Source of the DNA: Cylindrobasidium torrendii FP15055 ss-10
Lineage: Eukaryota; Basidiomycota; Agaricomycetes; Agaricales; Physalacriaceae
Reading direction: 5' to 3'
DNA length: 19,616 bases
NCBI GenBank assembly: GCA_000934385.1
Contig: KN880800.1
Coordinates: forward strand, 1 to 19,616
Notes under the pieces: model-generated
Seen by the model: only the letters and a program-made list of their open reading frames with translations
The model's database searches: none
What the model was told of the DNA's origin: nothing
Part shown: piece by piece, positions 9,201 through 18,440 of the stretch
How positions within the stretch are numbered: position 1 is the first letter of the stretch
Layout: every line of letters begins with the position of its first letter
Program-made: the position numbers and the translations under genes

Positions 9201-11753
9201 AGTACGGCATCAAGCTCGAGGACGTCGCTGCGAACCCGACGAAGATGAATGAGCTCACGAAGAGTGTGGCAGGCTCCGTCAGCATGGTCCACAGCAAGAT
9301 CATGGTCGCGCAAGCCCGCAAGTACATCATCCCCTACACCCTCCGCGTGACGAAACACACGAAGAACAACGAAGGAAAGCTGGTGACCCAGGGTTTGCCA
9401 GACAATACCTCCCTCATCGTCGGCATGGAGGTTAGCCAGGAAGAATTCCACGCTGCAGACACCGAGTTCCACAAATCTCACGCCGGCGAGAGCACAAAGT
9501 CGAAGAACACCGGTCTCGAGGGCATGAGTGCCTCCCGTTTTGGAGTGAGTAGCTGCGACTCAGCTCATCATTGTCTGACCATTGTGTAGACATTTTTCGC
9601 GGCGGGTCGTAAAGTCCTCAACGCCGGACTCTTCCTTGGACTGCAGGAGTCTTCTTACATCCCGACCTCTCAGGAGGACTTCATCCGACTTCGCGCCACC
9701 AAGATGCGTACCCTCCTCGACGTCGTCCACGGCATGGTCACCAAGGAGCCTGGGAACGCCATTCCAGCCACGAGGGAGGTCGTCGACAAAGACGGAAACA
9801 CGCACACGGAACCCCTCCATGGCAGCCAGCACTGTATTGTCGATCTCACGGAATTAGGCCTTATCCCCGCGCACACGGAACAATGGGTACCACCACCCAC
9901 CGTCTCTTTCGCGGAGATGAAGAAAGCAGGCAAGCGTATCCCGAAAGTGGTTGTATATCTCGCAATGGCACAATATCACCCCGCCGTGGTAGCGGTACGT
10001 GCGGGAATGGGCTTCTACAACGTTTACTAACTGACTTCCAGATGTTTAACATGTGGGGTATCAAGGCCATTAGCATGAGTGGTGCCTTCGCTCCAGCCCG
10101 CCGCGCAACAATCCAAAAAGAGTGGGAAGCAAAAGAGGACTTGTCCGTCCTCATCATCTCGGACGCCGGAACGCAGGGACTGAACCTCGTTGCCGCTGAT
10201 GGCATGGTGCTTCAGGTAGCCAATTCGCGCCCTCCTCTCCTCTGGCTCACGCACGAATTCAGGACATTCCCTGGTCGGAGAACGAGGTCATTCAAATCAT
10301 TGCACGCCTCTGGAGACACGGTCAGAAGCGACCGACATTTGTGGTTCGTCTCATGGTCAAGGGAACAGTCGAGCACATGATGGTCGCCAATGGCACTGCC
10401 AAGCGCGACATGCTCGAGAAGTTCTTGGACGGCAAGGCCAGCCCCCGTACGTTTCGCAGATGGGCTGTCGATTTTTGCTGAACACGTGTAGACCTTATCC
10501 GTGCCCTCAAGGGATCTGGCACAGAAGACGACGACGACCTCATCTTGGGCGACATGGAGGTGTCGAAGGAGGAGAAGGAAGAACACGAGAACGCAGTCGC
10601 TCCCAAGGCTCGGAAGACGCGCAAGAAACCACCTCCAAAATCGAAGACAGTCGTCGCCTCTGACGACGAGAGCGAGAGGGGGACAAGCCAACAGCCGATA
10701 GAGATCGACTCCGGCGACGACAAGGCCAAGGCGGCCAAGCCCCGCCCGAAGAGAGCACCAGCGAAGAAGGCAACAAAGGTGGTGACCAACATTGCACCAC
10801 CCAAGCGGGTCGAGCTCCCTGGCCTCGAGTCCGAAGATGAACCTGACGCTCCTCTCCCACCGCCTCAGGCAAAGGACATCGAACCGCCGACGCAGCGCAT
10901 GGACTCTCCGCCACCCCCAACTCCTCCCGCTCACGTCGAGAGAGATGTCCCGATCGCTCCCGTCCCTCCGCCAGATGCTCACGCTCCCGGTGATGACGAT
11001 AGAGATATCGAGATGGAGAAGACTAACGCTGACATCCCCGACACTGACGGAGTGCTCAGCAAGTCTCTGTCCACCCGTCCCTCTCCCATCCAGGACAGTG
11101 ACGCATCCCATCCCGCCCAGCGGGAGCAGGACAAAACCGACGAGAACCCCGTCGTGATGCCGCCTCCCTCTCAGCCTGTCCCCGTCGTGATGCCGCCTCC
11201 CTCTCACGCTACCCCCATTGCGATGTCGCCGCCCTCCCAGCGCCCAGGCCCTCCCGACGCGGTATCTCGTCGCAATGACAGTGACATGTCGCAGAGCGAC
11301 AGCGACGACGCCGAGGGGAAGGGCCCGCTAGACCCGAGCACTCAAAAGCAGCCATCCGCGCCTGCTACTCCTGCAAGAGGGAATTCGCCCGACAGCCATG
11401 CTATGGATGTCGACAACTCCGCCGCTGACCTCGATCCCGATGTCTTTGGCGGTCCTGACGATAACCTTACGGATCCGCCGGATGAGCGGCCGAAGCGACC
11501 GCTGTCGAGTCCCGAGGCCGTCCCGCGTTCAAAGCGTGCGAAGGGAAAACAGCCTGCTCGTGGTCGCTCCCCTGTCACCCAGCCCGTCGCAGGACCATCT
11601 CGCAGCTCGCGGGTTACATCGTCGTCTCGTCGTCGTGATGTTAGGGTCACGGACAGTCCCTCCCCGGAACGGGGCCCTGATCCTGATCTGTCGAACTTCC
11701 CTCGTGCCCCGGAGAGAGCCAAGCCGTCCCGCGCAAGGAAATCCCGTCGTTGA
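6298..11753 (+). CDS. SNF2-family ATPase/helicase-like protein, 1549 aa
   Basis: Model: exons 6298-6735, 6782-7400, 7445-8125, 8566-8774, 8818-9048, 9098-9544, 9590-9994, 10042-10215, 10263-10446 and 10492-11753 (4650 nt, all frames join). Motifs in order: Walker A GMGKT at residues 543-547; motif Ia-like VVPAGLMAQW just after the 440-nt intron; DEVH (motif II) at 688-691; LTGTPLMQ (motif III) at 716-723; SDAGTQGLNL (motif V) at 1050-1059; and QIIARLWRHGQ (motif VI) at 1079-1089. These are the hallmarks of SNF2-type double-stranded-DNA translocases, which use ATP to remodel nucleosomes or other protein-DNA complexes in the nucleus. The 540-residue N-terminal region is not recognised. The C-terminal 420 residues are proline-, serine- and acid-rich, probably disordered, with basic nuclear-localisation-like stretches (RPKRAPAKKATK; KRAKGKQPARGR). 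Walker A is preceded by LDV instead of the usual DEMGLGKT-type context, so it is a divergent member. All introns are 43-49 nt except the third (440 nt), filled with palindromes. Convergent with the 975-aa gene. Confidence 0.9.
8126..8565 (+). repeat. 440-nt helicase intron carrying palindrome array 3
   Basis: Donor GTAAGT at 8126 and acceptor GTCGCAG ending at 8565, with CTGAC as branch site near 8551; it joins exon 3 to exon 4 in frame between Walker A and motif Ia. Five cores lie inside: 8151-8169 (ATG), 8250-8268 (CAT), 8355-8373 (CAG), 8448-8466 (CTG) and 8518-8536 (ATC), 70-105 nt apart. Core 8250 is centred in longer arms (ACATCCTCTG at 8231-8240, its complement at 8280-8289), and core 8355 likewise (CATTCGATGTCA at 8336-8347, complement at 8382-8393). 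Two extra hairpins are present at about 8199-8229 (CACGTGACACGTGGG as one arm) and at 8399-8421 (CGAGTCTCG / CGAGACTCG). Confidence 0.88.
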
Positions 11754-11889
11754 TTGGTGTCGTGCTAGTTTAACGCGTATTTTGTAAATGTGTATGTGTG
11801 CCGCCCCAGAGGGGGAAAATTTCATTCTGCTTGTCTTGTCTGCTGCTGTGAATAGATGACCTGCTCGAATACTGTAAGATAATGTGCAA

Positions 11890-12722
11890 CGCCTGTGTTC
11901 CGCAGGTGGGAGGCGGCGGGGTCTTCCATCCTCAGTGGTTGGAATGCCAGATGCCGCAGGCCGGTCCGCACAAAGTCGATGTCGTGATCATATTCGTGTA
12001 GAGGCACAGCCGGATCGTGTGTCACAACGGATTCGTCTGCGCGTCGCAGGCATACAGGGACGCACCGCTACTACCCGTCGCTACAAGCTTGACACTCCCT
12101 GTACGCGATCTTCCCGCGTCTCCGCCTGCTGCACGCAGGCGACACTGCACTCGATCTGGCAGTCAGCATGGTCTCCCGTCGTTACTACTCACCGTCACCA
12201 TCGTCGGTGTGACCGCTCATCGAGTTCATCCCGTGTCTCCGCCTGCGTTAAGCAGGCGCTGCCGTACAGCGTCACTCACTACGACTTTCATCCGTCGCTA
12301 CTACTCACCGTCACCATCCTTGGTGACACTCATCGAGTTCGTCTCCCACTTCTCCGCCTGCGTTAAGCAGGCGCTGCCGCACAGCGTCACTCACTACGAC
12401 TTTCATCCGTCGCTACTACTCACCGTCACCATCCTTGGAGACACTCATCGAGTTCGTCTCCCACGTCTCCGCCTGCGTTAAGCAGGCGCTGCCGCACAGC
12501 GTCACTCACTACGACTTTCATCCGTCGCTACTACTCACCGTCACCATCCTTGGTGACACTCATCGAGTTCGTCTCCCACGTCTCCGCCTGCGTTAAGCAG
12601 GCGCCGTTGCAGTCAATCACCCGATCAGAATCAACCTTTCATTCACCGCTACTACTCACCGTCACCTTCCTATGACACTCATTGAGTGCGTCCCATGTCT
12701 CTGCGCCTGCGTTGTGCAGGCG
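11890..12722. repeat. Palindrome array 4: eight palindromes
   Basis: Cores at 11890-11908, 12034-12052, 12123-12141, 12240-12258, 12355-12373, 12470-12488, 12585-12603 and 12704-12722. Spacing is 144, 89, 117, 115, 115, 115 and 119 nt. The four copies from 12240 to 12585 are identical (centre TTA with the right arm AGCAGGCG), showing recent tandem amplification; the others have centres TTC, CGT, GCA and TTG. This is the only cluster where the inter-palindrome sequence is strongly conserved. Confidence 0.9.
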
Positions 12723-12806
12723 CTTCCTCACGGCATCATTCACTACAACTTTCATCCGTCGCTACTACTTACCGTCACCTCCCTAGGTGCTACCACTCAT
12801 CATTGC
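12074..12806. repeat. 115-bp tandem repeat, about six units
   Basis: Each unit runs from CATCCGTCGCTACTACTCAC through CCGTCACCATC, a CACTCATCGAGTTCGTC tract and a palindrome core to CAGCGTCACTCACTACGAC. Three units (about 12270-12610) are almost identical. The first unit (from 12074) and the last two are clearly diverged, the usual pattern when arrays expand in the middle by unequal exchange or slippage. Confidence 0.88.
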
Positions 12807-13009
12807 ATTTCCCCGCCCCATCGGACGGGCCACGCAGATCCACTCTCACGCTAACAGTGAGTAACCTCATCTTACAAATTGCGAGCTCTACACCGTACAC
12901 GTACTCCATCTACGCAAATACCCCATCCTAAATACGCGTCCCGTCACTTCCATTCTCTCACCGGCTCCCTGTTGAAGGGTCGGCTGTCGAAACATTCAAA
13001 CATCACCCT

Positions 13010-16000
13010 TTATCTGCCTGTGAATAGGATGAGCAGACGGTGTAATCTATGTCAAACCACTTACCCCCGCCCAGAACCTGGATAACCTCGTTTGCATCCT
13101 GTTCATCCTCACTCTCTTCTGTCGGTCTACGATGAGTCGGCGCGAGCCTGGCCCTCACCGCTGTCTGTCCTCGGCGGCTGCGACGGGCAGCAACAATCCG
13201 TGTGGCGAGATCAAATGGAATGTCCTCATCCTCTCCCCCGTCTTCGTCCGAAAGCTCTGCGTCATCAATAGCACCAGCAGTCCGCGTGAACGCATCCTGT
13301 GCCGCCGTGTGGCGTGCGATCCTCTGTGGATCATCCCCTTCGTATCCTTCCGCATTGTCGTCCAGTGCAAGTGTCCGACCCCTGCAGTCACTAATAACCT
13401 TGGCCTTGTACTTGGGATTGAGGTGGATCAGGATGGTGTGGTTACTAGTCTTTCCGCCTTCGACGTGATAACGGGTCCATTTACGATTTCCGGCGGACTT
13501 CGCCTTGGGCTCGAAGATCTTTGTACCGCTCAGGTGGAAAAACCACTTGCAGTTGTTGTGCATGGTCACGAGAGCACTGTGCAATGTTATCACAATGCTT
13601 TCTGCAGGTTACTTCGACGTACTTGTGAACCTCCATTGCCTCTGCTACCTGGTTTTGACTCATCTTGGCACAGGACCAGTGAATATACTCCATCCAGGCA
13701 GGGATCGTGTCCCAGCGGTGCTCTTTGCTGTTCAACCTCGAGGCATGTTTGGGCAATTCGACTGACGGCGTCGGCCACAGAAGGTTTTGCGTGTGTAGCC
13801 AGTCCTTTTCGGATGTCTCGTTGCAGACAGTGAAATCCTTGAGATACATCGAGATTGCTGTGTCCCTCATCGTTTTGAATCCAACACGTGCGATTTGCGC
13901 CTCCGTCAGCCTGCTGGAAGGCGTGTGCTGGCCTGTGTCGGGTATCTTCTGCCAGATGGAGCACAGGACATTGAGGTAGAAGTAGGCTGCGTCACGGGGC
14001 GGATCTGCCTGTGCCTCCTCTGGGTCGTGCCCTTCGTACCGGGTGACCACGGGCATTGTGACGGCGGCATTGGTCACCCCATTAGGCAAATCAACTTTCC
14101 TCTTCTTGATTGCGCGAGGCGGGTCGACACGTCTGGGTCGCACGTGTATGGAGTCCTTTGTGACGAGGGTGGTTGGTACACCCAGGAGGGCCTCAATTTG
14201 CGACATTGTCTTCTTCCCAAAGTACCGGGTGATTGTTTCCTCGGAGGCCTCGCCGACACCGGGAGATGCATTGCGGAATGTGAGAATGTTTCCCCCATTT
14301 CGATTGTCACTCGGATAGACAAGGGGTGGCAGCAGGAGGCCTCCACGGGCAAGAATGGGCACAGGCTCCATGTTGCTGCGAGGAGTGTAGGCCAGCCAAG
14401 CCTGATCATATCCATGAGCATTGCCGTTAGCATAGACAGCCAGTGCCATGTTGCGCTCCCAGCTGTAGTTTGCTGGCCGGGAATGGACGGAGTTGAACAT
14501 ATAGGAGAGCCCACCAACCAAGGTTAGGCACGACAACTCCCGACGGCACACCTTGGGTGTACTGGCAATATAACGGGCTATGAGACTAATCCCAAGTGGT
14601 CGAGTCAACCTCCACTGCCTGAGAACTGTCAACAAATCTTCACAAACATGTTGTTGTTACTTACCAGCAGACTGTCGTTGGCAACACATACACATAGTTA
14701 CAGAGGTCCTCGGGACTGAATGTGCGGCGGTATACTCTTGCTGCATGCTCGTACGGGATCCTAACTTCGACCCGGAGAAGGGATTGCATTTTCGCAATTG
14801 CCGCATCGAGGCAGGCATTGTAAACCTGGCGGAGCGTTTCTGGTGGGTAGCTGCCATCCTCCAACTTTAGAAACTCAAGGCCATTGGTGTGGAGAGTGCG
14901 GTGTGTGCCAGTGCTGGATGCATTGTATGCATAAAATTTGTCGCTGGTATATACCTGGGCTTTGGATATCTGCTGGGCAATTAATTGATCGTATAATATG
15001 AACAGCGGATGTACTGACCTCGTGATCACCCACAGGGTCCCGGAAGGACATGTCTGCCCCCGCCACCTTTTGTAGACAACACCACGGGTTGATTGTGTAC
15101 TTGCCGGTCTCAAGATCCTCAGCCTCGACATCAAAGATAGCCGATACAATGTTCATGTGGGAATGACCTTCACTACGCGGCAGGATAGTCCAGTTCCGGC
15201 TTTCATGACGAATTTCGATCCCCATGTCAACGAAGATGTGGGAGTGTGTCTTCCTAACGTCTCGGAGGAAATGGTCGACCATTGCCACGGTTGTGTCATA
15301 GTTGTCCCTGTGCCTTGTTGTGTCTTTGGTGCCTCTCATCTGGAGGAAGAGATATGCTGATTTCCCCCACGGATAGTTCTCATGGAGGTCGTCCAACATG
15401 GAATGGAGAACGACATCAACACTTCTTGCGGCGAGACCTCGTGTGGACCTCGTGAGACGTTGGTGAGTGAACTGACGTGCACGGTTTGTTTCGGCTTCGA
15501 GGGTCGCTGGCCATGTCGTGACGATGTCCGGCCGATGTTCTTCGACGGCATTGCGCATGATATCGTAAAAAGTCTTGCGTATGGTCTGCATGTCCTCATC
15601 CTGCACTCCCGGCAGCATCATGTACATATTGTGACGACCGGAAGGCCCACACTCTGCGAACAGCACCGCGGCATCCTTGCCAGGGTCCACCCTCCGTTGC
15701 TGCTCTCCTTCAACCTCTGCCTGAATGGGGTCAGACATGAAAGGAAGTGTAGCGGACTTCTCACCATAAAATTGACGTTGACATTGAGACGCCCAAGGCA
15801 CGGGTAAAAGATGGGCACCATGAGGGGCGACAGGTCGTCACGCCATGGATTAACATCTGCAAACACCAAAACCGAGTCGATGTCACGTTCCACAATACAG
15901 TCGCGCAGTTTAGCCAATTGATTTTCCGCAGGGTTGACCTTGATGTTGTACTGACGGGTGGGGGTCGTTCCACAGAGAGCAAGGTCGATATAATCACGGA

Positions 16001-16184
16001 CGGCAGCCTTGTCGAGGCGATCGAACGGGGACCACACTGTGTCTGGTGCTGTCGCTATCCGTCCCTGCTTCCGACCGAGAAGCTCGACCAGCGCGAGGAG
16101 ATCAATATCTCGACGCTCAGGGACGGGGTTGACGACCTCGATAACACTGTCGGTGTCGCTGGCAGCATCTGAGGCATCACTCAT
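13010..16184 (-). CDS. Unrecognised 975-aa protein, six exons
   Basis: Model on the minus strand: exons 16184-15765, 15720-15019, 14954-14665, 14618-13623, 13576-13065 and 13017-13010. Introns are 44, 64, 46, 46 and 47 nt with GTGAGA, GTCAGT, GTAAGT, GTACGT and GTAAGT donors, and the spliced frame is open throughout. The last intron removes a short tail; without it the frame ends at 13003 and gains about 15 residues. ATG 16184 starts MSDASDAASDTDS; the frame upstream of it has no ATG. I do not recognise the family. Visible features: acidic-serine N-terminus, a region rich in H, R and aromatic residues (DNYDTTVAMVDHFLRDVRKT; HIFVDMGIEIRHESRNW) in exon 2, a basic nuclear-localisation-like stretch (PPRAIKKRKVD, about 635-646), and an acidic tract (DDAELSDEDGGEDEDI) near the C-terminus followed by basic RRSRRGQ. 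No signal peptide or membrane span. It is probably a large nuclear protein. It converges on the helicase gene, and array 5 lies upstream of its start, so the two may function as a pair. Confidence 0.8.
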
Positions 16185-16427
16185 CGTCGGGACGTACGGC
16201 GCGACGGCGGTAGGCGGGTCGTGGGAAGGGATCCCGGAGGTAGGAAGCAAAGAAGCACGGGCGATCAGATCAGACTGAATGACAGCGGCCCGATTCGTCC
16301 GATACCAATTTTATCGTACGCTAAGTCAATGAATTTACAATCATTGAACGGCCTTCCATCGCTCCGTGTGCATGGTTTCTATTCCAGCGTGGCCTGCGGT
16401 TCCCGATGACCAATGCTGAGCCCGATC
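16185..16427 (-). promoter_or_regulatory. Leader and probable promoter of the 975-aa gene
   Basis: Reading toward the gene on the minus strand, a weak TATA-like GATAAAAT lies near 16312, about 130 nt before the ATG at 16184. Beyond it begins palindrome array 5. No other open frame of interest overlaps. The placement of the promoter is inferred only from position. Confidence 0.3.
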
Positions 16428-16863
16428 CACCTGCGCGGCGCAGGCGCAGTGCGAGGCGAGCATTTCGTCAATGTGCTCGTCGATCGGTTGGCGGTTTCCG
16501 CCTGTGTTCCGCAGGCGGGTAAGCACGGACCGTGCATGAAGTTCGTTGAAGCCCCAGTGTATGATCCGCGCCGGTCGCCTCCGCAGAGGAGTGCAGCTGA
16601 CGGAGGATCACTTCGCCGCTCCTCTCGTCTGCGCAGCGCAGGCGGGTGAGATGGCAGTCTCCCCCGACGCCATCACCGAGTGAGTGCCTCCCACGATCCG
16701 CCTGCGTTGCGCAGGCGGTGGTGGACGTGATCTGTCACCGTCACCGCTGCCGTCATGCCGCTGACTTTCCGCCTGCGCTGCGCAGGCGCCCGGGGACGGG
16801 ACTGATGTGTGACCGCACTGACACTTCCATTCCGCTGCCAGGGCCGCCTGCGCAGCGCAGGCG
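16428..16863. repeat. Palindrome array 5: six palindromes, mostly 71-75 nt apart
   Basis: Cores at 16428-16446 (CGG), 16499-16517 (TTC), 16626-16644 (CAG), 16699-16717 (TTG), 16770-16788 (CTG) and 16845-16863 (CAG). Spacing is 71, 127, 73, 71 and 75 nt; the 127 gap may have lost a copy, and a damaged remnant CGCCTCCGCAGAGG is seen near 16576. The last three are perfect; the last has 11-base arms (16842-16866). Core 16428 is centred between AATGCT (16412-16417) and AGCATT (16459-16464). This is the last array before the composition drops to AT-rich at about 16900. Confidence 0.9.
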
Positions 16864-16894
16864 GCCCAGGTGGAGTCCGTCGACATCAGGGACA

Positions 16895-17876
16895 GTCACA
16901 TCTGCACTGATCCGACAGATATATCCGTACAAGTGCATTGTTGTTCTGTCCGTAGCATACTATCAGTAATTCATTCTGCTGTACTATAAGACAATCATAT
17001 AAACGTGACCAAGGCTGACATTACATTGAGTGGGAATCAAATCATGCTATCAGTGCTATACTTGACATTGCATTCAATAACAAGCCGGTACTACTAACTT
17101 GATTTGTAAAATAATTAAACTACCGGAGCTATACTGGGTGTTCTTTATAATCTATGGTATAATAAATAGATTATAACTGGCAAATACAATAGATTATGAC
17201 CAGCTGATACGCTTTACTGGGCCAGTTATTTAAAATTGCTCTTAGACACAAAAAACCCTTGGATAGCTTATTTACTTTGCAAAATACTCAATACAACATT
17301 ACTAAACATGTTTACAATATTTGTACTTAACTGTAGTTTGTTCCCAAACAGTTAATTGGGCAGCCGGTCTGTTAACCGTACAGCGGTCAATAACATTGAA
17401 GTGCATGTGTATGAATTGGAATGACTTCAAAAATGTAATTACTGTACAGCATACTCCAAACCCCAGCATTGCAGAATCTCTTCATTTAACAATCTGAGCT
17501 AACCTTTTATTGTCACTTGGACAGCGCGCAGTCAGACAGCAGATGGTGTCGCAACATTAAGACAATGGTCTGTACACCACTAGATGAGCTTAAGGAACAG
17601 ATGAACTTCACCAAAGACCAGTTAAATAGCAGTTAACACACTCAAGTTAACATTAAGTCTTGAAATTTACACATCAGAAAGATGTATAGGTGGTCTTTCA
17701 TATGTAAATTGCAAAAGTAATAGTGCGGCCATCAAAGCCATGTACTAGACAAACAGTGCCAATATATAATCACGAATGTCATCGAAAAAGGCTCCCAAGA
17801 ACCTTGCCAAATCCTATTCCGCATCTTACTCTATAACTCGTTCAAGCTTATAGAGACTTGGGAGGCGTTCAAGGGG
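16895..17876. other. AT-rich region without visible genes
   Basis: No open frame above about 60 residues and no convincing spliced gene on either strand. A short inverted pair ATAACTGGC / GCCAGTTAT lies near 17174 and 17223, and CTCCCAAG / CTTGGGAG near 17792 and 17856. None of the 19-bp palindromes occurs here, which marks the right edge of the GC-rich block. Confidence 0.6.
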
Positions 17877-18440
17877 TTGCTAAGTTTACCGTCCCTGTAC
17901 CATTTTAATAGCTTACGGTCCGAGCCCACTATCCTTATACTATCTTACGTTCCAAGCTTGCCGTCCTTATAATACCTTACCGTCTAAGTTTACCGTCCTT
18001 GAACCATATTAATAGCTTACAGTCCAAGCTTACCATCCTTATACTATCTTACGGTCCAAGCTTACCATCCTTATCTTACAGTCCGAGCTTACTATCCTTA
18101 TACTATCTTACGGTCTAAGCTTACCATACTTATAATACCTCACCGTCTAAGTTTACCGTCCTTGTATTTGAATACCTTATGGTCCAAGCTTACTGTACTT
18201 ATAATACCTTACTGTCTAAGTTTACGGTCCTTGTACTATTTTTATAGCTTACAGTCCGAGCTTACTATCCTTACACTATCTTCCGGTCAGAGTTTACCAT
18301 ACTAGTAAGTTTACTGTTCTTATAATATCTTACTATTTAAGTTTACCGTTTTTGTATTTTAATACCTTATGGTCTGAGCTTACTGTTCTTATACTATCTT
18401 ACGGTCTACATTTACTGCCTTACTCTGTTTTCATAATACC
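17877..18440. repeat. Degenerate 32-bp minisatellite, about 16 units
   Basis: Units approximate CTTACGGTCCAAGCTTACCR followed by TCCTTATACTAT. Beginnings such as CTTACGGTCC, CTTACCGTCT, CTTACAGTCC and CTTATGGTCC recur at about 32-nt steps. Some units are lengthened to about 40 nt by ...TTTTAATAG or ...TTTGAATAC endings, at intervals suggesting a higher-order period of roughly 105 nt. Differences between units are dominated by C/T and A/G exchanges. Confidence 0.85.

Larger units (their letters stand above)
11754..13009. other. Intergenic region between convergent genes
   Basis: Holds the 3' end of the helicase gene (GTATTTTGTAAATGTGTATGTGTG just after the stop is a plausible polyadenylation region), palindrome array 4 with its 115-bp tandem repeat, and about 200 nt of unique sequence before the end of the minus-strand gene. 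Open frames here repeat the same peptide several times because they read the tandem units; I do not consider them genes. Confidence 0.65.

Noticed and set aside
12017..12854. Open frames with repeated peptides in the region between the convergent genes
   Set aside because: The repetition comes from reading the 115-bp tandem units; no start context, splice sites or conserved domain supports a protein.
16185..16250. Upstream extension of the 975-aa protein (22 more residues)
   Set aside because: The frame is open but begins at TTG; the first ATG is at 16184.
3279..16863. Palindrome clusters as CRISPR arrays
   Set aside because: The spacing looks CRISPR-like, but the repeat is only 19 bp with a free centre, spacers vary in length and in one array are copies of each other, there are no cas genes, and the genes around are intron-rich eukaryotic ones.
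3157..16890. Starship-type or DDE transposon
   Set aside because: No tyrosine-recombinase captain, no recognisable DDE transposase and no terminal inverted repeats or target-site duplication were found by eye at the composition boundaries.
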